Source of the DNA: Colwellia sp. RSH04
Lineage (GTDB): Bacteria; Pseudomonadota; Gammaproteobacteria; Enterobacterales; Alteromonadaceae
Direction of reading: 5' to 3'
NCBI RefSeq assembly: GCF_003545765.1
Contig: NZ_QXIO01000005.1
Location: forward strand, 62,001-126,000
Length of the DNA stretch: 64,000 nt
Both the position numbers and the translations under genes were made by a program. Each line of letters starts with the position of its first letter. Positions within the stretch are counted from its first letter, which is position 1. The notes under the pieces were generated by a model, which searched no databases, was not told the origin of the DNA, and saw only the letters and a program-made list of their open reading frames with translations. Shown piece by piece: positions 10,635 to 20,627 of this stretch.

Positions 10635-11971
10635 ACGATCGCAAAATATTAGTAGTTGAAGATGATGCAGGTTTAAGAGAAGCCCTTATCGATACGTTAT
10701 CTTTAGCAGGGTATCAATGTGCAGAGGCTAACTCTGGTGAAGACGCTTTGTTAAAGCTAAAAACGCATTTGATCGATTTAGTTGTCAGTGATGTACAAAT
10801 GGGCGGTATGACAGGCTTATCTTTATTGAAAAGTATTAAAGCGCAACAGCCTAATTTGCCGGTATTGTTAATGACTGCTTATGGCACAATTGATGATGCT
10901 GTTCAGGCTATGCAAGATGGGGCGTGTAATTACATCGCTAAACCTTTTGCTCCTGAGGTCTTATTAAATATGGTAAGCCAGTATTTACCTGTGCAACCAA
11001 TTAATACCAACACACCTGTCGTTGCTGATAAAAATAGCTTAGAGCTACTAGGCTTAGCTAAAAAAGTTGCCACCACCGAAGCCTCCGTTATGATTTTAGG
11101 ACCTAGCGGCTCAGGTAAAGAAGTGTTAGCTCAATTCGTTCATAATAATTCAGCGCGTGCAGAACAACCTTTTGTTGCAATAAACTGTGCTGCTATTCCT
11201 GAAAATATGCTTGAAGCAACTCTATTTGGTTATGAAAAAGGGGCTTTTACTGGTGCAATACAAGCTTGTCCTGGTAAATTTGAGCAAGCACAAGGCGGAA
11301 CAATTTTACTTGATGAAATTACAGAGATGGATCTGGGTTTACAAGCAAAAATATTAAGAGTCTTGCAAGAAAGAGAAGTTGAACGTTTAGGCGGAAGAAA
11401 AACGATTAGCCTTGATGTGAGAGTGATAGCTACTAGTAATAGAAACTTAAAAGAGGCTGTTGCTGATGGCGTATTTCGAGAAGATTTATATTATCGTTTA
11501 AACGTGTTTCCATTAACATGGTTGCCATTATCTGAGCGAGTAGATGATATTATTATACTTGCAGAACATTTAGTTCAACGCCATTGTCAAAAAAGTGGCG
11601 AGGTAATTCCTGAGTTTACAGGCCCTGCTCGAAGTAAGTTAAATGCTTATCATTGGCCTGGTAATGTAAGAGAGTTAGATAATGTCGTACAGCGTGCGTT
11701 AATTTTACATACTAATAATGAAATTGATGCTAAAGATTTACTGATTGAAAACTTCGAAACAACCATTGTGCAAGAGAGTCAGTGCAATGAAAGTAATGAA
11801 GACAAATTGGGAAGTGAACTAAAGCTGCAAGAAAATCAGATTATTTTAGACACACTGCAAGCGTGTCATGGAAGTAGAAAGGAAGTGGCGGAGCGTTTAG
11901 GTATTAGTCCGCGTACTTTACGATATAAAATAGCCCGCATGCGAGAAAGTGGTATTGAAATCCCCGCTTAA
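10631..11971 (+). CDS. flrC: Flagellar response regulator FlrC, sigma-54 activator
   Basis: Partner of FlrB that activates sigma-54 promoters of basal body and hook genes. It has a receiver domain (VVEDDAGLREAL; phosphoacceptor Asp54 in VVSDVQMGG; the switch Thr in LLMTAYG; Lys in IAKPFAPE), an AAA+ domain (GPSGSGKE, GAFTGA in [30 protein letters not shown]) and a Fis-type DNA-binding end (KEVAERLGISPRTLRYKIARM). It starts at ATG 10631, overlapping the flrB stop. A strong terminator follows. Confidence 0.96.
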   Translation: MNDRKILVVEDDAGLREALIDTLSLAGYQCAEANSGEDALLKLKTHLIDLVVSDVQMGGMTGLSLLKSIKAQQPNLPVLLMTAYGTIDDAVQAMQDGACNYIAKPFAPEVLLNMVSQYLPVQPINTNTPVVADKNSLELLGLAKKVATTEASVMILGPSGSGKEVLAQFVHNNSARAEQPFVAINCAAIPENMLEATLFGYEKGAFTGAIQACPGKFEQAQGGTILLDEITEMDLGLQAKILRVLQEREVERLGGRKTISLDVRVIATSNRNLKEAVADGVFREDLYYRLNVFPLTWLPLSERVDDIIILAEHLVQRHCQKSGEVIPEFTGPARSKLNAYHWPGNVRELDNVVQRALILHTNNEIDAKDLLIENFETTIVQESQCNESNEDKLGSELKLQENQIILDTLQACHGSRKEVAERLGISPRTLRYKIARMRESGIEIPA

Positions 11972-12000
11972 TCGTACAGAAAGAAACCTATAATCTAATC

Positions 12001-12042
12001 AAAACACTGTAATTAACTAAATGTTTATTATAGTGTTTTTTT
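12001..12042 (+). terminator. Rho-independent terminator after flrBC
   Basis: A long, slightly imperfect stem (12001-12017 against 12023-12039) with a 5-nt loop ends in a run of T. The outer pairing AAAACACT / AGTGTTTT is perfect. It closes the flrBC operon before the next sigma-54 promoter. Confidence 0.85.
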
Positions 12043-12088
12043 ATATCTACTCATTGTTATTCATATCTAAACTGCCACTATCTATTTT

Positions 12089-12104
12089 TGGCATTATGCT
12101 TGCA
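12089..12104 (+). promoter_or_regulatory. Sigma-54 (-24/-12) promoter of the fliE operon
   Basis: TGGCATTATGCTTGCA carries GG and GC 10 bp apart and the preferred TTGCA -12 element. It lies about 53 bp before the fliE ATG and probably drives fliE to fliJ. Activation by FlrA or FlrC is inferred from relatives. Confidence 0.85.
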
Positions 12105-12157
12105 GTTACCCATGTTAATCGTTTTAACGTGAAAAAATTGACACCGCGAGGGTTATC

Positions 12158-12511
12158 ATGGATATCAAAGGCAACTCACTTTATACACAAATGCAGAATA
12201 TGTCCTTACAAGCTATGGGACATAGTACAACAGCGATCAATGCTGATGCCTCATCAATTGAGAGTGTTAATAAAGCAAACCCATCTACGAGTAATTTTGG
12301 CAATATGTTAACCGATGCATTGAAAACAGTGAACGAACTTCAACAAGACTCTGGTGCCAAGAAAACGGCCTTTGAAATGGGCGATCGCAATGTTTCACTA
12401 GCAGAAGTTATGATTGCTTCTTCAAAATCAGGTATAGCCCTTGATGCAACGGTTCAAGTAAGAAATAAATTTGTAGAAGCCTACAAAGAAATTATGAGTA
12501 TGCCGGTATAA
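12158..12511 (+). CDS. fliE: Flagellar hook-basal body protein FliE
   Basis: Small periplasmic rod-junction protein that links the MS ring to the proximal rod; exported by the flagellar type III system. At 117 aa it has the family's usual size. The C-terminal half is typical: NMLTDALKTVNELQQDSG, then FEMGDRNVSLAEVMIASSKSG and VQVRNKFVEAYKEIMSMPV. GAGGG precedes ATG 12158. It is the first gene of the basal body operon, as in Vibrio and Shewanella. Confidence 0.97.
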   Translation: MDIKGNSLYTQMQNMSLQAMGHSTTAINADASSIESVNKANPSTSNFGNMLTDALKTVNELQQDSGAKKTAFEMGDRNVSLAEVMIASSKSGIALDATVQVRNKFVEAYKEIMSMPV

Positions 12512-12564
12512 ATCGGTTTTCACCATGTTGAATGTGCTAAAAACAAATTTAGCGGAGAAGTAAA

Positions 12565-14304
12565 GTGTCAGATACCAACGCAATGATAAGTTCAGATAAC
12601 AGTAATGATTTGCTTGCCAATGAAGGCGATGGCGCTGTAGAAGAGCAAAAGTCAGGCTTTTCAGCTACTTTAGGCAATGTTGATGTTTTAAGACAAATTA
12701 CTTTAGTAGTTGCTTTAAGTATTTGTTTAGCAATCGCTATCTTTGTCATTATTTTAGCCAATGAGCCTGAATATCGTGTGCTATCAAAGCTACCAACAGA
12801 GCAATTGATAAAAACCATGGATCACCTTGATGCGAATAATGTTGAATATACTCAAGAAAACAACACTATTTCTGTACCTGCTGATGAATATAAAAACATT
12901 AAATTACTGCTTGCTCGAGAAGGCTTATCTAACGAGCCTGTAGAAAATGATGAAATTTTAATGAAAGACATGGGCTTTGGTGTAAGTCAACGTTTAGAAA
13001 GAGAACGATTAAAATATGGTAGAGAGCAGCAGTTAGGCAAAACGATAGAGCAATTACAAAGCATTGCTAAAGCAAAAGTGCTATTAGCAATTCCACGTGA
13101 AAATATCTTTGCTCGCAGAGAGAAAAACCCTTCAGCGACTGTTGTACTGACAATGCAGCGAGGAAGAATTTTATCTGAAGAAGAAGTTGATTCTGTTGTT
13201 GATATCGTCGCTTCAGCGGTACAAGGATTAAGTCCAAACAGAGTGACGGTTACCGATCAAAATGGCCGATTACTCAATTCAGGCTCACAAGACTCAATTT
13301 CATCGCGTTCACGTAAAGAATTTGAAATTGAACAAAAAAGAGAACAAGAATATTTAGATAAGATAGACAGTATTTTAATTCCTGTTGTTGGTTTAGGCAA
13401 TTATACTGCTCAAGTTGATGTAACGATGGACTTCACTAATGTGGAAGAAACACAACGTCGCTATAATTCAGATTTACCAGCACTACGCAGTGAAATGAAA
13501 GTTGAAAATAGTACTATTGGTGGTGACATTGGTGGTATTGCGGGTGCCTTAACTAATCAACCTCCTTTAGAGTCTGCTATTCCTGAAAATGCGGCGGGCG
13601 GTCAGAAAAAGGCCATGCCAAGTCGTAAACATAGCGAATCAACTAAAAATTATGAGTTAGATGAAGCAATCAGTCATACTAAACAGCAAGCAGGTATTAT
13701 AAGAAGAGTGAGTGTTTCTGTCGCTTTAGATTATGTCAGTGAAGCTAGCACTGCGCCCTCAGGTGATGTAGAAGGCGAGGCTCCAACCGCAGCAGCGATT
13801 GCTTCCCGTTCAGTTGCAGAGATAGCAAGCATTCGTCGGTTATTACAAGGCAGTATTGGTTTTGATTTGCAACGTGGTGATATATTAGAAGTGGTTACCA
13901 TTCCATTTAATAAACCGGATGTAGGCAATCAAGTTGAATTACCTATGTGGCAACAACCATGGTTCTTAAAATACTTTAAATTGGCACTAGGCGCTTTAGT
14001 TATTATTGTGTTGATTGTAGCGATTGTTCGCCCAATGCTTAAACGCTTAATTTACCCAGATCAAACACCAGCGGATTATGGTGACAAGTCTTTAGACAGT
14101 CATATTGATTTAGGTGATGAGACCATGGATATGTTAACGTCTGATTTTGATGCTGGTGCAGTCGGTTTTGCTCCAGATGGCAGTTTACAGTTACCTGATC
14201 TTCATCGAGATGAAGATGTACTTAAAGCGGTTCGAGCACTTGTTGCGAACGAGCCAGAGTTATCATCGCAAGTAGTGAAAAGTTGGTTGAACGAAGATGA
14301 GTGA
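12565..14304 (+). CDS. fliF: Flagellar MS-ring protein FliF
   Basis: Forms the MS ring in the inner membrane, the base on which the rod, C-ring and export gate assemble. It has a transmembrane helix near residues 45-68 (ITLVVALSICLAIAIFVIIL), the secretin-like ring-building motifs (YRVLSKLP, LLAREGLSNEP, QLGKTIEQLQSI), and a second membrane helix near 472-492. The acidic C-terminal tail binds FliG. The start is GTG at 12565 with GGAGAAG ahead. The 3' end overlaps fliG by 8 bp. Length of 579 aa fits the family. Confidence 0.97.
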   Translation: MSDTNAMISSDNSNDLLANEGDGAVEEQKSGFSATLGNVDVLRQITLVVALSICLAIAIFVIILANEPEYRVLSKLPTEQLIKTMDHLDANNVEYTQENNTISVPADEYKNIKLLLAREGLSNEPVENDEILMKDMGFGVSQRLERERLKYGREQQLGKTIEQLQSIAKAKVLLAIPRENIFARREKNPSATVVLTMQRGRILSEEEVDSVVDIVASAVQGLSPNRVTVTDQNGRLLNSGSQDSISSRSRKEFEIEQKREQEYLDKIDSILIPVVGLGNYTAQVDVTMDFTNVEETQRRYNSDLPALRSEMKVENSTIGGDIGGIAGALTNQPPLESAIPENAAGGQKKAMPSRKHSESTKNYELDEAISHTKQQAGIIRRVSVSVALDYVSEASTAPSGDVEGEAPTAAAIASRSVAEIASIRRLLQGSIGFDLQRGDILEVVTIPFNKPDVGNQVELPMWQQPWFLKYFKLALGALVIIVLIVAIVRPMLKRLIYPDQTPADYGDKSLDSHIDLGDETMDMLTSDFDAGAVGFAPDGSLQLPDLHRDEDVLKAVRALVANEPELSSQVVKSWLNEDE

Positions 14305-15355
14305 TGAATCCCAAGAAATCGGTGAATTAGCCGCTGCACCAACAGGTTTTGATGTTGAAAAGCTTGAAGGGGCAGAAAAAGCAGCCATTTTATTATTGAG
14401 TTTGTCTGAAGAAGATGCAGCCCAAATACTGAAGCACTTAGAGCCGAAGCAGGTTCAGCAAGTAGGTACTGTGATGGCTGCGATGGAAGATTTTACCCAA
14501 GAAAAAATTACGGCTGTTCATAAGTTATTTATTAACGAAATTCAAAACTTCTCAACTATTGGCTTCCAAAGTGAAGAGTTTGTTCGTAAAGCATTAACGG
14601 CAGCATTAGGTGAAGATAAAGCGGGTAACTTAATTGACCAAATTGTTATGGGTGGCGGTGCTAAAGGCTTAGATTCACTAAAATGGATGGATTCTAAACA
14701 AGTAGCAAATATTATACGTAACGAGCATCCACAAATTCAAACGATAGTTTTGTCGTACTTAGAGCCTGAGCAATCAGCTGAAATTGTCGGACAATTTACT
14801 GAAAAAGTACGCTTAGATTTAATGATGCGAATAGCGAACTTAGAAGAAGTTCAACCTGCGGCTCTTCAAGAGTTAAATGAAATTATGGAGAAACAGTTTG
14901 CTGGTCAAGCAGGTGCGCAAGCTGCGAAGATGGGTGGATTGAAAGCTGCTGCAGATATTATGAACTACTTAGATACTAACGTTGAAGGTATGTTAATGGA
15001 CTCAATTCGTGAGAATGACGAAGAGATGAGCCAACAAATTCAAGACTTGATGTTTGTCTTTGAAAACCTTGCTGATGTTGATGACCGAGGTATGCAAGCT
15101 ATTTTACGAGAAGTACAGCAAGAAGCATTAATGAAAGCAATTAAAGGTACTGACGAAGCGCTGAAAGAGAAAATACTAAGTAACATGTCTAAACGTGCCG
15201 CTGAGATGTTGGCTGATGATCTAGAAGCCATGGGGCCAGTTCGTATCAGTGAAGTTGAAGCTGCACAAAAAGAGATCCTTTCTGTGGCTCGTCGTTTATC
15301 TGATGCTGGGGAAATTATGCTTGGCGGTGGCGGCGGTGGTGATGAGTTCTTATAA
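14297..15355 (+). CDS. fliG: Flagellar motor switch protein FliG
   Basis: C-ring protein that binds FliF and transmits torque from the stators. The N-terminal domain (GAEKAAILLLSLSEEDAAQI), middle domain with the EHPQ signature (NEHPQIQTIVLSYL), and C-terminal torque helix region (FVFENLADVDDRGMQAILRE, then VRISEVEAAQKEIL) are present in order. 352 aa. It overlaps fliF and ends with a Gly-rich tail (LGGGGGGDEFL). CheY-dependent switching acts through FliM and FliN, encoded in the same cluster. Confidence 0.97.
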   Translation: MSDESQEIGELAAAPTGFDVEKLEGAEKAAILLLSLSEEDAAQILKHLEPKQVQQVGTVMAAMEDFTQEKITAVHKLFINEIQNFSTIGFQSEEFVRKALTAALGEDKAGNLIDQIVMGGGAKGLDSLKWMDSKQVANIIRNEHPQIQTIVLSYLEPEQSAEIVGQFTEKVRLDLMMRIANLEEVQPAALQELNEIMEKQFAGQAGAQAAKMGGLKAAADIMNYLDTNVEGMLMDSIRENDEEMSQQIQDLMFVFENLADVDDRGMQAILREVQQEALMKAIKGTDEALKEKILSNMSKRAAEMLADDLEAMGPVRISEVEAAQKEILSVARRLSDAGEIMLGGGGGGDEFL

Positions 15356-15410
15356 GAGCTTGTACCAAACGATAAATTAAAACTGAAACTGTGCTTAAAG
15401 GTAACAAAAG

Positions 15411-16205
15411 ATGAGTGAATATGGCGGGCCTCCTGTTAAGATTATTAAAGCAAAACAGCAAGAAGATCTTGATGTGTGGAGTTTACCGGATGTTCAAGAA
15501 AAAAGTGCGCCTAAAGATGACAATAAAACCAATGCGTTTGGTAAGAAGAAGGGCTGGCGCTATGAGCCTCCCGAAGAAGAAGCACCAGAGCCTGAGCCTT
15601 TAACTGCACAAGAAATTGAAGAAATTCGTCAAGCTGCACATGATGAAGGCTTTAACCAAGGTAAGGAAGAAGGTTACAGTCAAGGATATGATGAAGGAAA
15701 ACTGCAAGGGATAGAAGCAGGTAAAATTCAAGGGATAGAAGAAGGTAATGCACTTGGATTAGAACAAGGGAAAGAAGTTATTAATGAGCAGTCTAAGGTT
15801 TGGCAGCAATTAATTTCACAGCTGCATTCACCATTAAGCACCGTTGAAAAAAATGTAGAAGAGCAATTGTTAGCGCTTGTTGTTCAGCTAACCGAAGCGG
15901 TTGTTCTTCAAGAAGCAAAAACTAACCCTGATATTCTTACTGCGGCTATTTCTCAAGGGATTAAAAGTTTACCCAGCCAAGAAGCACAGACACAAATTTA
16001 TTTAAATCCTGATGATATTAAACTTGTTGAAGAAGCGTTTGGTGAAACATATATTACTGAGCAAGGTTGGCGATTATTAGCGGCTCCACAATTTAGCCAA
16101 GGTAGTTGTCAAATCGAAAACAGTACTTCTAATATTGATCTTCAGATGAAATCTCGTTTAAAGCAAGTGTTGGAATCGTTCTTGCAGGATGCATTACATC
16201 AATAA
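15411..16205 (+). CDS. fliH: Flagellar export ATPase regulator FliH
   Basis: Peripheral stalk protein that binds and holds the export ATPase FliI at the C-ring. A charged, Pro/Glu-rich N-terminus is followed at about residues 80-120 by GxxxG-type repeats (GFNQGKEEGYSQGYDEGKLQ), characteristic of FliH. The C-terminal domain (VVQLTEAVVLQEAKTNPDIL, then YLNPDDIKLVEE) fits the FliH/HrpE family. 264 aa. It lies between fliG and fliI. Confidence 0.95.
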   Translation: MSEYGGPPVKIIKAKQQEDLDVWSLPDVQEKSAPKDDNKTNAFGKKKGWRYEPPEEEAPEPEPLTAQEIEEIRQAAHDEGFNQGKEEGYSQGYDEGKLQGIEAGKIQGIEEGNALGLEQGKEVINEQSKVWQQLISQLHSPLSTVEKNVEEQLLALVVQLTEAVVLQEAKTNPDILTAAISQGIKSLPSQEAQTQIYLNPDDIKLVEEAFGETYITEQGWRLLAAPQFSQGSCQIENSTSNIDLQMKSRLKQVLESFLQDALHQ

Positions 16206-16265
16206 ATAGCGTCATAAACACCACAGTTATACGTTATAAACTCTTTTTCAAAGGTAATAACTGTC

Positions 16266-17627
16266 ATGGTTGATAGTATTCGTCTCACTGAGCGATTAAA
16301 ACAAAGTGAACAATTTGTTCACCCGTTCAAGCAACCAATAGCAGGACGACTCGTCAGGGTTGTAGGATTAACGCTTGAGGCTGTGGGGGTGAAAGCACCT
16401 GTAGGTAGTCAATGCCTTGTAGAAACTTCCCAAGGTGACTTACTTGCAGAAGTTGTTGGGTTTGCTCAAGACATAACTTTTTTAATGCCTGAAGAAAGTT
16501 TAAAAGGTGTACTGCCAGGTGCTAGAGTCCTTCCTGTTGGTACTAAGTTGCAATTACCTTTATCTATGTCACTACTGGGTAGGGTGATTGATGGTGTTGG
16601 CAAGCCAATTGATGGCCTAGGACCAATAGCACCAAATCACGAATATATTCATAACAGCAAACCAATTAATCCATTATCAAGAAGAGCGATAAAAGAGCCT
16701 CTTGATGTAGGCGTGCGTTCAATTAATAGTTTTATTACTGTTGGTCAAGGGCAACGTATGGGCTTGTTTGCTGGTTCTGGTGTTGGTAAAAGTGTACTCT
16801 TAGGTATGATGACCCGTGGTACAACGGCTGATGTCGTCGTGGTGGGTTTAGTCGGGGAACGTGGGCGAGAAGTTAAAGAGTTTATTGAAGAGATTCTAGG
16901 TGAAGAAGGACGTAAGCGATCTGTTGTGGTAGCCGCACCTGCCGATAACTCCCCTTTAATGCGCTTAAAAGGATGTGAAACGGCTGTCCAAATCAGTGAG
17001 TATTTTCGTGATCAAGGTTTAAATGTTTTATTGCTGCTTGATTCGTTAACTCGTTACGCTCAAGCACAGCGTGAAATTGCCTTAGCTGTTGGGGAGCCTC
17101 CAGCAACTAAGGGCTATCCACCGTCTGTATTTTCTAAGTTACCTCAACTTGTAGAGCGGGCGGGAAATGGAGGAGAAGGGCAAGGTTCAATTACGGCATT
17201 TTATACTGTACTAACCGAAGGCGATGACTTACAAGACCCTATTGCAGATGCTGCCAGAGCCATTTTAGATGGTCATATTGTTTTATCCAGAGAGCTTGCT
17301 GATGCAGGTCATTATCCTGCTGTAGACATAGAGGGTTCTATTTCACGGGTTATGCCGATGGTGACCAGTGAAGAGCATCAAGAGTTAGCAAGACAACTCA
17401 AACAAATTTACGCTTTATATCAAGAAAATAAGGATTTAATTGCAATTGGTGCATACACCAAGGGGAATGATCCAAGAATTGATCAGTCAATCAATGTTGT
17501 ACCGGTAATTAATTTCTTTTTACAACAAAAAATTAATGAAGTTATTCCTTATGATCAAAGTCTAGAGCAACTTCAAGAAATTATTGCCGCTGCTCATGCG
17601 CACAACCAAAGTCAGGCTCAAAATTAA
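16266..17627 (+). CDS. fliI: Flagellum-specific export ATPase FliI
   Basis: ATPase of the flagellar type III export apparatus, related to the F1 beta subunit. Walker A is [12 protein letters not shown], Walker [21 protein letters not shown], followed by [20 protein letters not shown], the T3S ATPase signature. The catalytic Glu lies in [14 protein letters not shown]. 453 aa, within the family range. It is followed by fliJ. Confidence 0.97.
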   Translation: MVDSIRLTERLKQSEQFVHPFKQPIAGRLVRVVGLTLEAVGVKAPVGSQCLVETSQGDLLAEVVGFAQDITFLMPEESLKGVLPGARVLPVGTKLQLPLSMSLLGRVIDGVGKPIDGLGPIAPNHEYIHNSKPINPLSRRAIKEPLDVGVRSINSFITVGQGQRMGLFAGSGVGKSVLLGMMTRGTTADVVVVGLVGERGREVKEFIEEILGEEGRKRSVVVAAPADNSPLMRLKGCETAVQISEYFRDQGLNVLLLLDSLTRYAQAQREIALAVGEPPATKGYPPSVFSKLPQLVERAGNGGEGQGSITAFYTVLTEGDDLQDPIADAARAILDGHIVLSRELADAGHYPAVDIEGSISRVMPMVTSEEHQELARQLKQIYALYQENKDLIAIGAYTKGNDPRIDQSINVVPVINFFLQQKINEVIPYDQSLEQLQEIIAAAHAHNQSQAQN

Positions 17628-17670
17628 AATCAAGGTTAGTTTCTTTAAACGTTGATAAGAGAAAAATATC

Positions 17671-18114
17671 ATGGCAAAAAACCAATTAGAGACCCTATTA
17701 AAATTTGAGAAAGATAAAGAGCGAGCATGTATTGAACAATTGCAGCAAGCAGAAAATGAATATCAACAAAATATATCTCGACTTCAAGGCGTCGCAGATT
17801 ATCGCCTAGAATACATGAGACGATTAAGTCAAAGAGCTGAACAAGGTTTAGATAGCTCAACCTATAGTCATTACCATGCATTTATTATTAAATTAGATAA
17901 TGCTTCAGAACAAGTAGAAATAGCCATGAGACAAGCACAAGCCCTTGTTGCACAATGTAAGGCCGTTTGGCTCAAACAGAGACAAAAAGTGCAAGCGGTA
18001 GAGTCGTTAAAAGATAAAAGAAATGAAAAGCTATTAAAGTTAGCGAATAAAAAGGAACAAGCGATGTTTGATGAAATTGCGACACAACAGTTTATTCGCC
18101 GAAAAATAGGTTAA
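17671..18114 (+). CDS. fliJ: Flagellar export chaperone FliJ
   Basis: Central coiled-coil of the export ATPase complex, similar to the gamma subunit of F1. It has 147 residues, nearly all predicted as two long helices rich in Gln, Glu and Lys (LETLLKFEKDKERACIEQLQ), with RQKVQAVESLKDKRNEKLLK near the end. The position directly after fliI and the size support the call. ATG 17671 is preceded by GATAAGAGA. Confidence 0.93.
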   Translation: MAKNQLETLLKFEKDKERACIEQLQQAENEYQQNISRLQGVADYRLEYMRRLSQRAEQGLDSSTYSHYHAFIIKLDNASEQVEIAMRQAQALVAQCKAVWLKQRQKVQAVESLKDKRNEKLLKLANKKEQAMFDEIATQQFIRRKIG

Positions 18115-18132
18115 GACAAAGATTTAGTTTTA

Positions 18133-18148
18133 TGGCGCGAATTTTGCT
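18133..18148 (+). promoter_or_regulatory. Sigma-54 (-24/-12) promoter upstream of fliK
   Basis: TGGCGCGAATTTTGCT fits the consensus, with GG and GC 10 bp apart and a perfect TTTTGCT -12 element. It lies 170 bp before the fliK ATG, predicting a long leader. It would start a second transcript covering fliK to flhB inside the supercluster. Confidence 0.8.
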
Positions 18149-18317
18149 TTTATTCATAACTAAGACATAACTAAGAAACTCTTTGAAATTAAATACAAAA
18201 ATTTGCGGTGGTTTTATCAAGTTAAATTTAGGCAATATTAGTAAATGATTGTCGATAAACCTGGGAAATTATTTAATAAAGCGGTATTTTTTTCATCTAT
18301 TTAAGGCTAGGGTAATT

Positions 18318-20627
18318 ATGCAACAAGTAAGTGTTACATCTGTTTTATTATCACAAGATACTGATTTAAGTGGTAAAGATACTTCAGCACAAACGTCTTC
18401 CGATAAAGGAATGGCATTTTCTAGTTATGTTGAAAAACATATAGATAAAGAAGCTAATAAGCTAACCCCCAAAAAAACTGCCGCGCAAACTAATTTATCA
18501 GCATCTATATCAAAAGCGGCAAATAACGAACACTCTAAAACTGAGAGTGGCAATAATGATCATACTCAAGCCTTGACGAATAAAAAGAATGAGACAAGAG
18601 ATACCAGTGACTCATTAACAGAAAAAGAGGCATTAATTAATCAGAATGATGAAAATAGTACCACTGAACAAGCCTCGACTGGAGATACTGTTGAACAGGT
18701 AAGCCCTGAAAACAGTGTAGAGCTAATAAAAGAAGACGAAGAGGCGAGTGACAATAGTCAAATCTTGACTGAATCAGAGCAATTTATTTCTTTATTGTAT
18801 AATGCAGATAATACATTACAAAAAAGTGTGCAAGATGATTTTGAGACACTAGCGCAGCAAAGTAAAGCTACAAACCCTATTAGTATTGAGGGAGAAGACA
18901 TTTTACAAGTAAAGCAAGGTGAATCAAAAGAACAAAGCGGTGATTCGAAAAAGCATAGCTTAAAAGAATTTGTTGATGGCATTAAAGATTTATCATCATC
19001 AGCGAAAATTACAAGGCAAACAACAGAAGAACAACAGCTCAGTGAAGAGAAACTGAGCCAAGTTAACAAAGATAATATGGCTGCTAACAACCAAGCGGCT
19101 GATGATATTAATTTACAGAAAAAACTCGAACAAACACCTTTAAACCCAATACTAAAAGATAGCGTTTTGCATCAAAAGCAAGCTGAAGCTGTAACAGATT
19201 ATCTATCTAAAGAGTCTATTACTGATAAAGGTACAATAAATAAAAACGTTGCAACTCTTTTGCAACCTGATGTTAAGGTAAACAGCGAAACTAAAGGTGA
19301 ACAGGTAAATAACTCCTCTGCAAAAATAGCGGATGAACGCTTGGCTCTGACACCTCAACAACTTGCAAGCCTTGAGAATGTAGAAGAAAGTGAATATAGC
19401 GGCTCAGCAAAATCACCAGAAGAGATCACCTTGGTCAAAGCGCAAGGAGTCAATTTATCATCAACGTCTACTCCAGCTGGGGCGGTTAATGGGAATACAT
19501 TAGCGAAAGTAACTGATGAACGCTTGGTTTTCACACCTCAACAACTCGCAAGTATTGAGAATGTAGAAGAAGGTGAGTATAGCGGCTCAGCAAAATCACC
19601 AGAAGAGATCACCTTAGTCAAAGCGCAAGGCGTCAACTTATCATCAACGTCTACTCTTGCTGGGGCGGTTAATGGGAATTCATTAGCGAAAGTAACTGAT
19701 GATCAACGTCAATTACCGGCTAATTTAGATAATCTATCTCCTCATGATGATAATGAGTTGAATCAGTTGCCAGCTAATGATTCAGTAAAAGTGACTCCAG
19801 CTTTTAAAGATAATCAAGCTCAAAGTGCATTGCTTAGTCAGAACAATCTCTCAAAATCAGTGAATAAACAAACTGTTCAACCAACCATAGTTGATGAAAT
19901 AAACGATACAAGTAAACGTGATGTTTCTGTCGAAGAAACTTTAAACCAAATCGGTAATGAAGAGTTAACGTTAGAAAAAATTGCGCAGCCCTTTGATGGT
20001 AGCGCTAAAAATACAGTGAATAAAAGTGAAGTGACTCCAGTAACACTTTTTTCATTTAACCGTAATACAATGGCAGCAACGACAACTACTCAAGATAATT
20101 ACAATAACTTTGTCGCACAACAAGCGAGTGAAGTGCTTAATCATAATGTGGTGTCAGATTCAGCGCACATTCAAAAGTCTTCTGTGCAGCTTCATCAAGA
20201 AACCATCTCGATTTTTAGAAAAGACTTTGCCGATGCGGTGAAAGACAAAGTAATGGTTGTTATTTCACAAAAACTGCAACAGTTTGATATTTCATTAGAC
20301 CCACCTGAATTTGGTAATATGCAAGTGCGTGTTAACTTACAAGGTGAACAAGCAGCTGTGAATTTTATCGTTCAAAACCAGCAAGCAAAAGATGCCCTAG
20401 AGCAAAATATGCATAAGCTTAAGGATATGTTAGCGGAGCAAGGTGTCGATGTTGGCGGAGCTAACGTTGAGCAACAAAATCAACAAGAGAATGAAAGTGC
20501 ACAAGGGGATAATAGTCAACATGACCAAACTGGGTTGTCAGCTGCAAATGCCGAAGACGCTGTTGAACATATTTTATCCTCAAAAGTGATTGAATCTTCA
20601 TCAATGAGTGTTGATTATTACGCTTAA
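18318..20627 (+). CDS. fliK: Flagellar hook-length control protein FliK
   Basis: Secreted molecular ruler that ends hook growth and switches export specificity by contacting FlhB. I chose ATG 18318 (769 aa), with AGGG upstream, over an upstream TTG. The first 600 residues are polar, disordered and poorly conserved, as expected of the ruler part, and contain a 61-residue tandem duplication. The conserved Flg_hook domain lies near the C-terminus: FDISLDPPEFGNMQVRVNLQ, then AVNFIVQNQQAKDALEQNMH. The protein is longer than E. coli FliK (about 400 aa) but long versions occur in marine relatives. Confidence 0.93.
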   Translation: MQQVSVTSVLLSQDTDLSGKDTSAQTSSDKGMAFSSYVEKHIDKEANKLTPKKTAAQTNLSASISKAANNEHSKTESGNNDHTQALTNKKNETRDTSDSLTEKEALINQNDENSTTEQASTGDTVEQVSPENSVELIKEDEEASDNSQILTESEQFISLLYNADNTLQKSVQDDFETLAQQSKATNPISIEGEDILQVKQGESKEQSGDSKKHSLKEFVDGIKDLSSSAKITRQTTEEQQLSEEKLSQVNKDNMAANNQAADDINLQKKLEQTPLNPILKDSVLHQKQAEAVTDYLSKESITDKGTINKNVATLLQPDVKVNSETKGEQVNNSSAKIADERLALTPQQLASLENVEESEYSGSAKSPEEITLVKAQGVNLSSTSTPAGAVNGNTLAKVTDERLVFTPQQLASIENVEEGEYSGSAKSPEEITLVKAQGVNLSSTSTLAGAVNGNSLAKVTDDQRQLPANLDNLSPHDDNELNQLPANDSVKVTPAFKDNQAQSALLSQNNLSKSVNKQTVQPTIVDEINDTSKRDVSVEETLNQIGNEELTLEKIAQPFDGSAKNTVNKSEVTPVTLFSFNRNTMAATTTTQDNYNNFVAQQASEVLNHNVVSDSAHIQKSSVQLHQETISIFRKDFADAVKDKVMVVISQKLQQFDISLDPPEFGNMQVRVNLQGEQAAVNFIVQNQQAKDALEQNMHKLKDMLAEQGVDVGGANVEQQNQQENESAQGDNSQHDQTGLSAANAEDAVEHILSSKVIESSSMSVDYYA
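19332..19697 (+). repeat. 183-bp tandem duplication within fliK
   Basis: Unit one (19332-19514) and unit two (19515-19697) are nearly identical and in frame, encoding 61 residues each. Shared segments include TPQQLAS, SGSAKSPEEITLVKAQGVNL and AGAVNG. A further short echo of the unit start follows at 19698. The high DNA identity suggests a recent duplication in the ruler region. Confidence 0.9.

Noticed and set aside
12021-12311. ORF of 96 aa overlapping fliE
   Set aside because: It lacks a ribosome-binding site, covers the sigma-54 promoter and overlaps fliE in another frame.
19332-19697. CRISPR-like repeat
   Set aside because: Only two long in-frame units with no spacers; it is a coding duplication.
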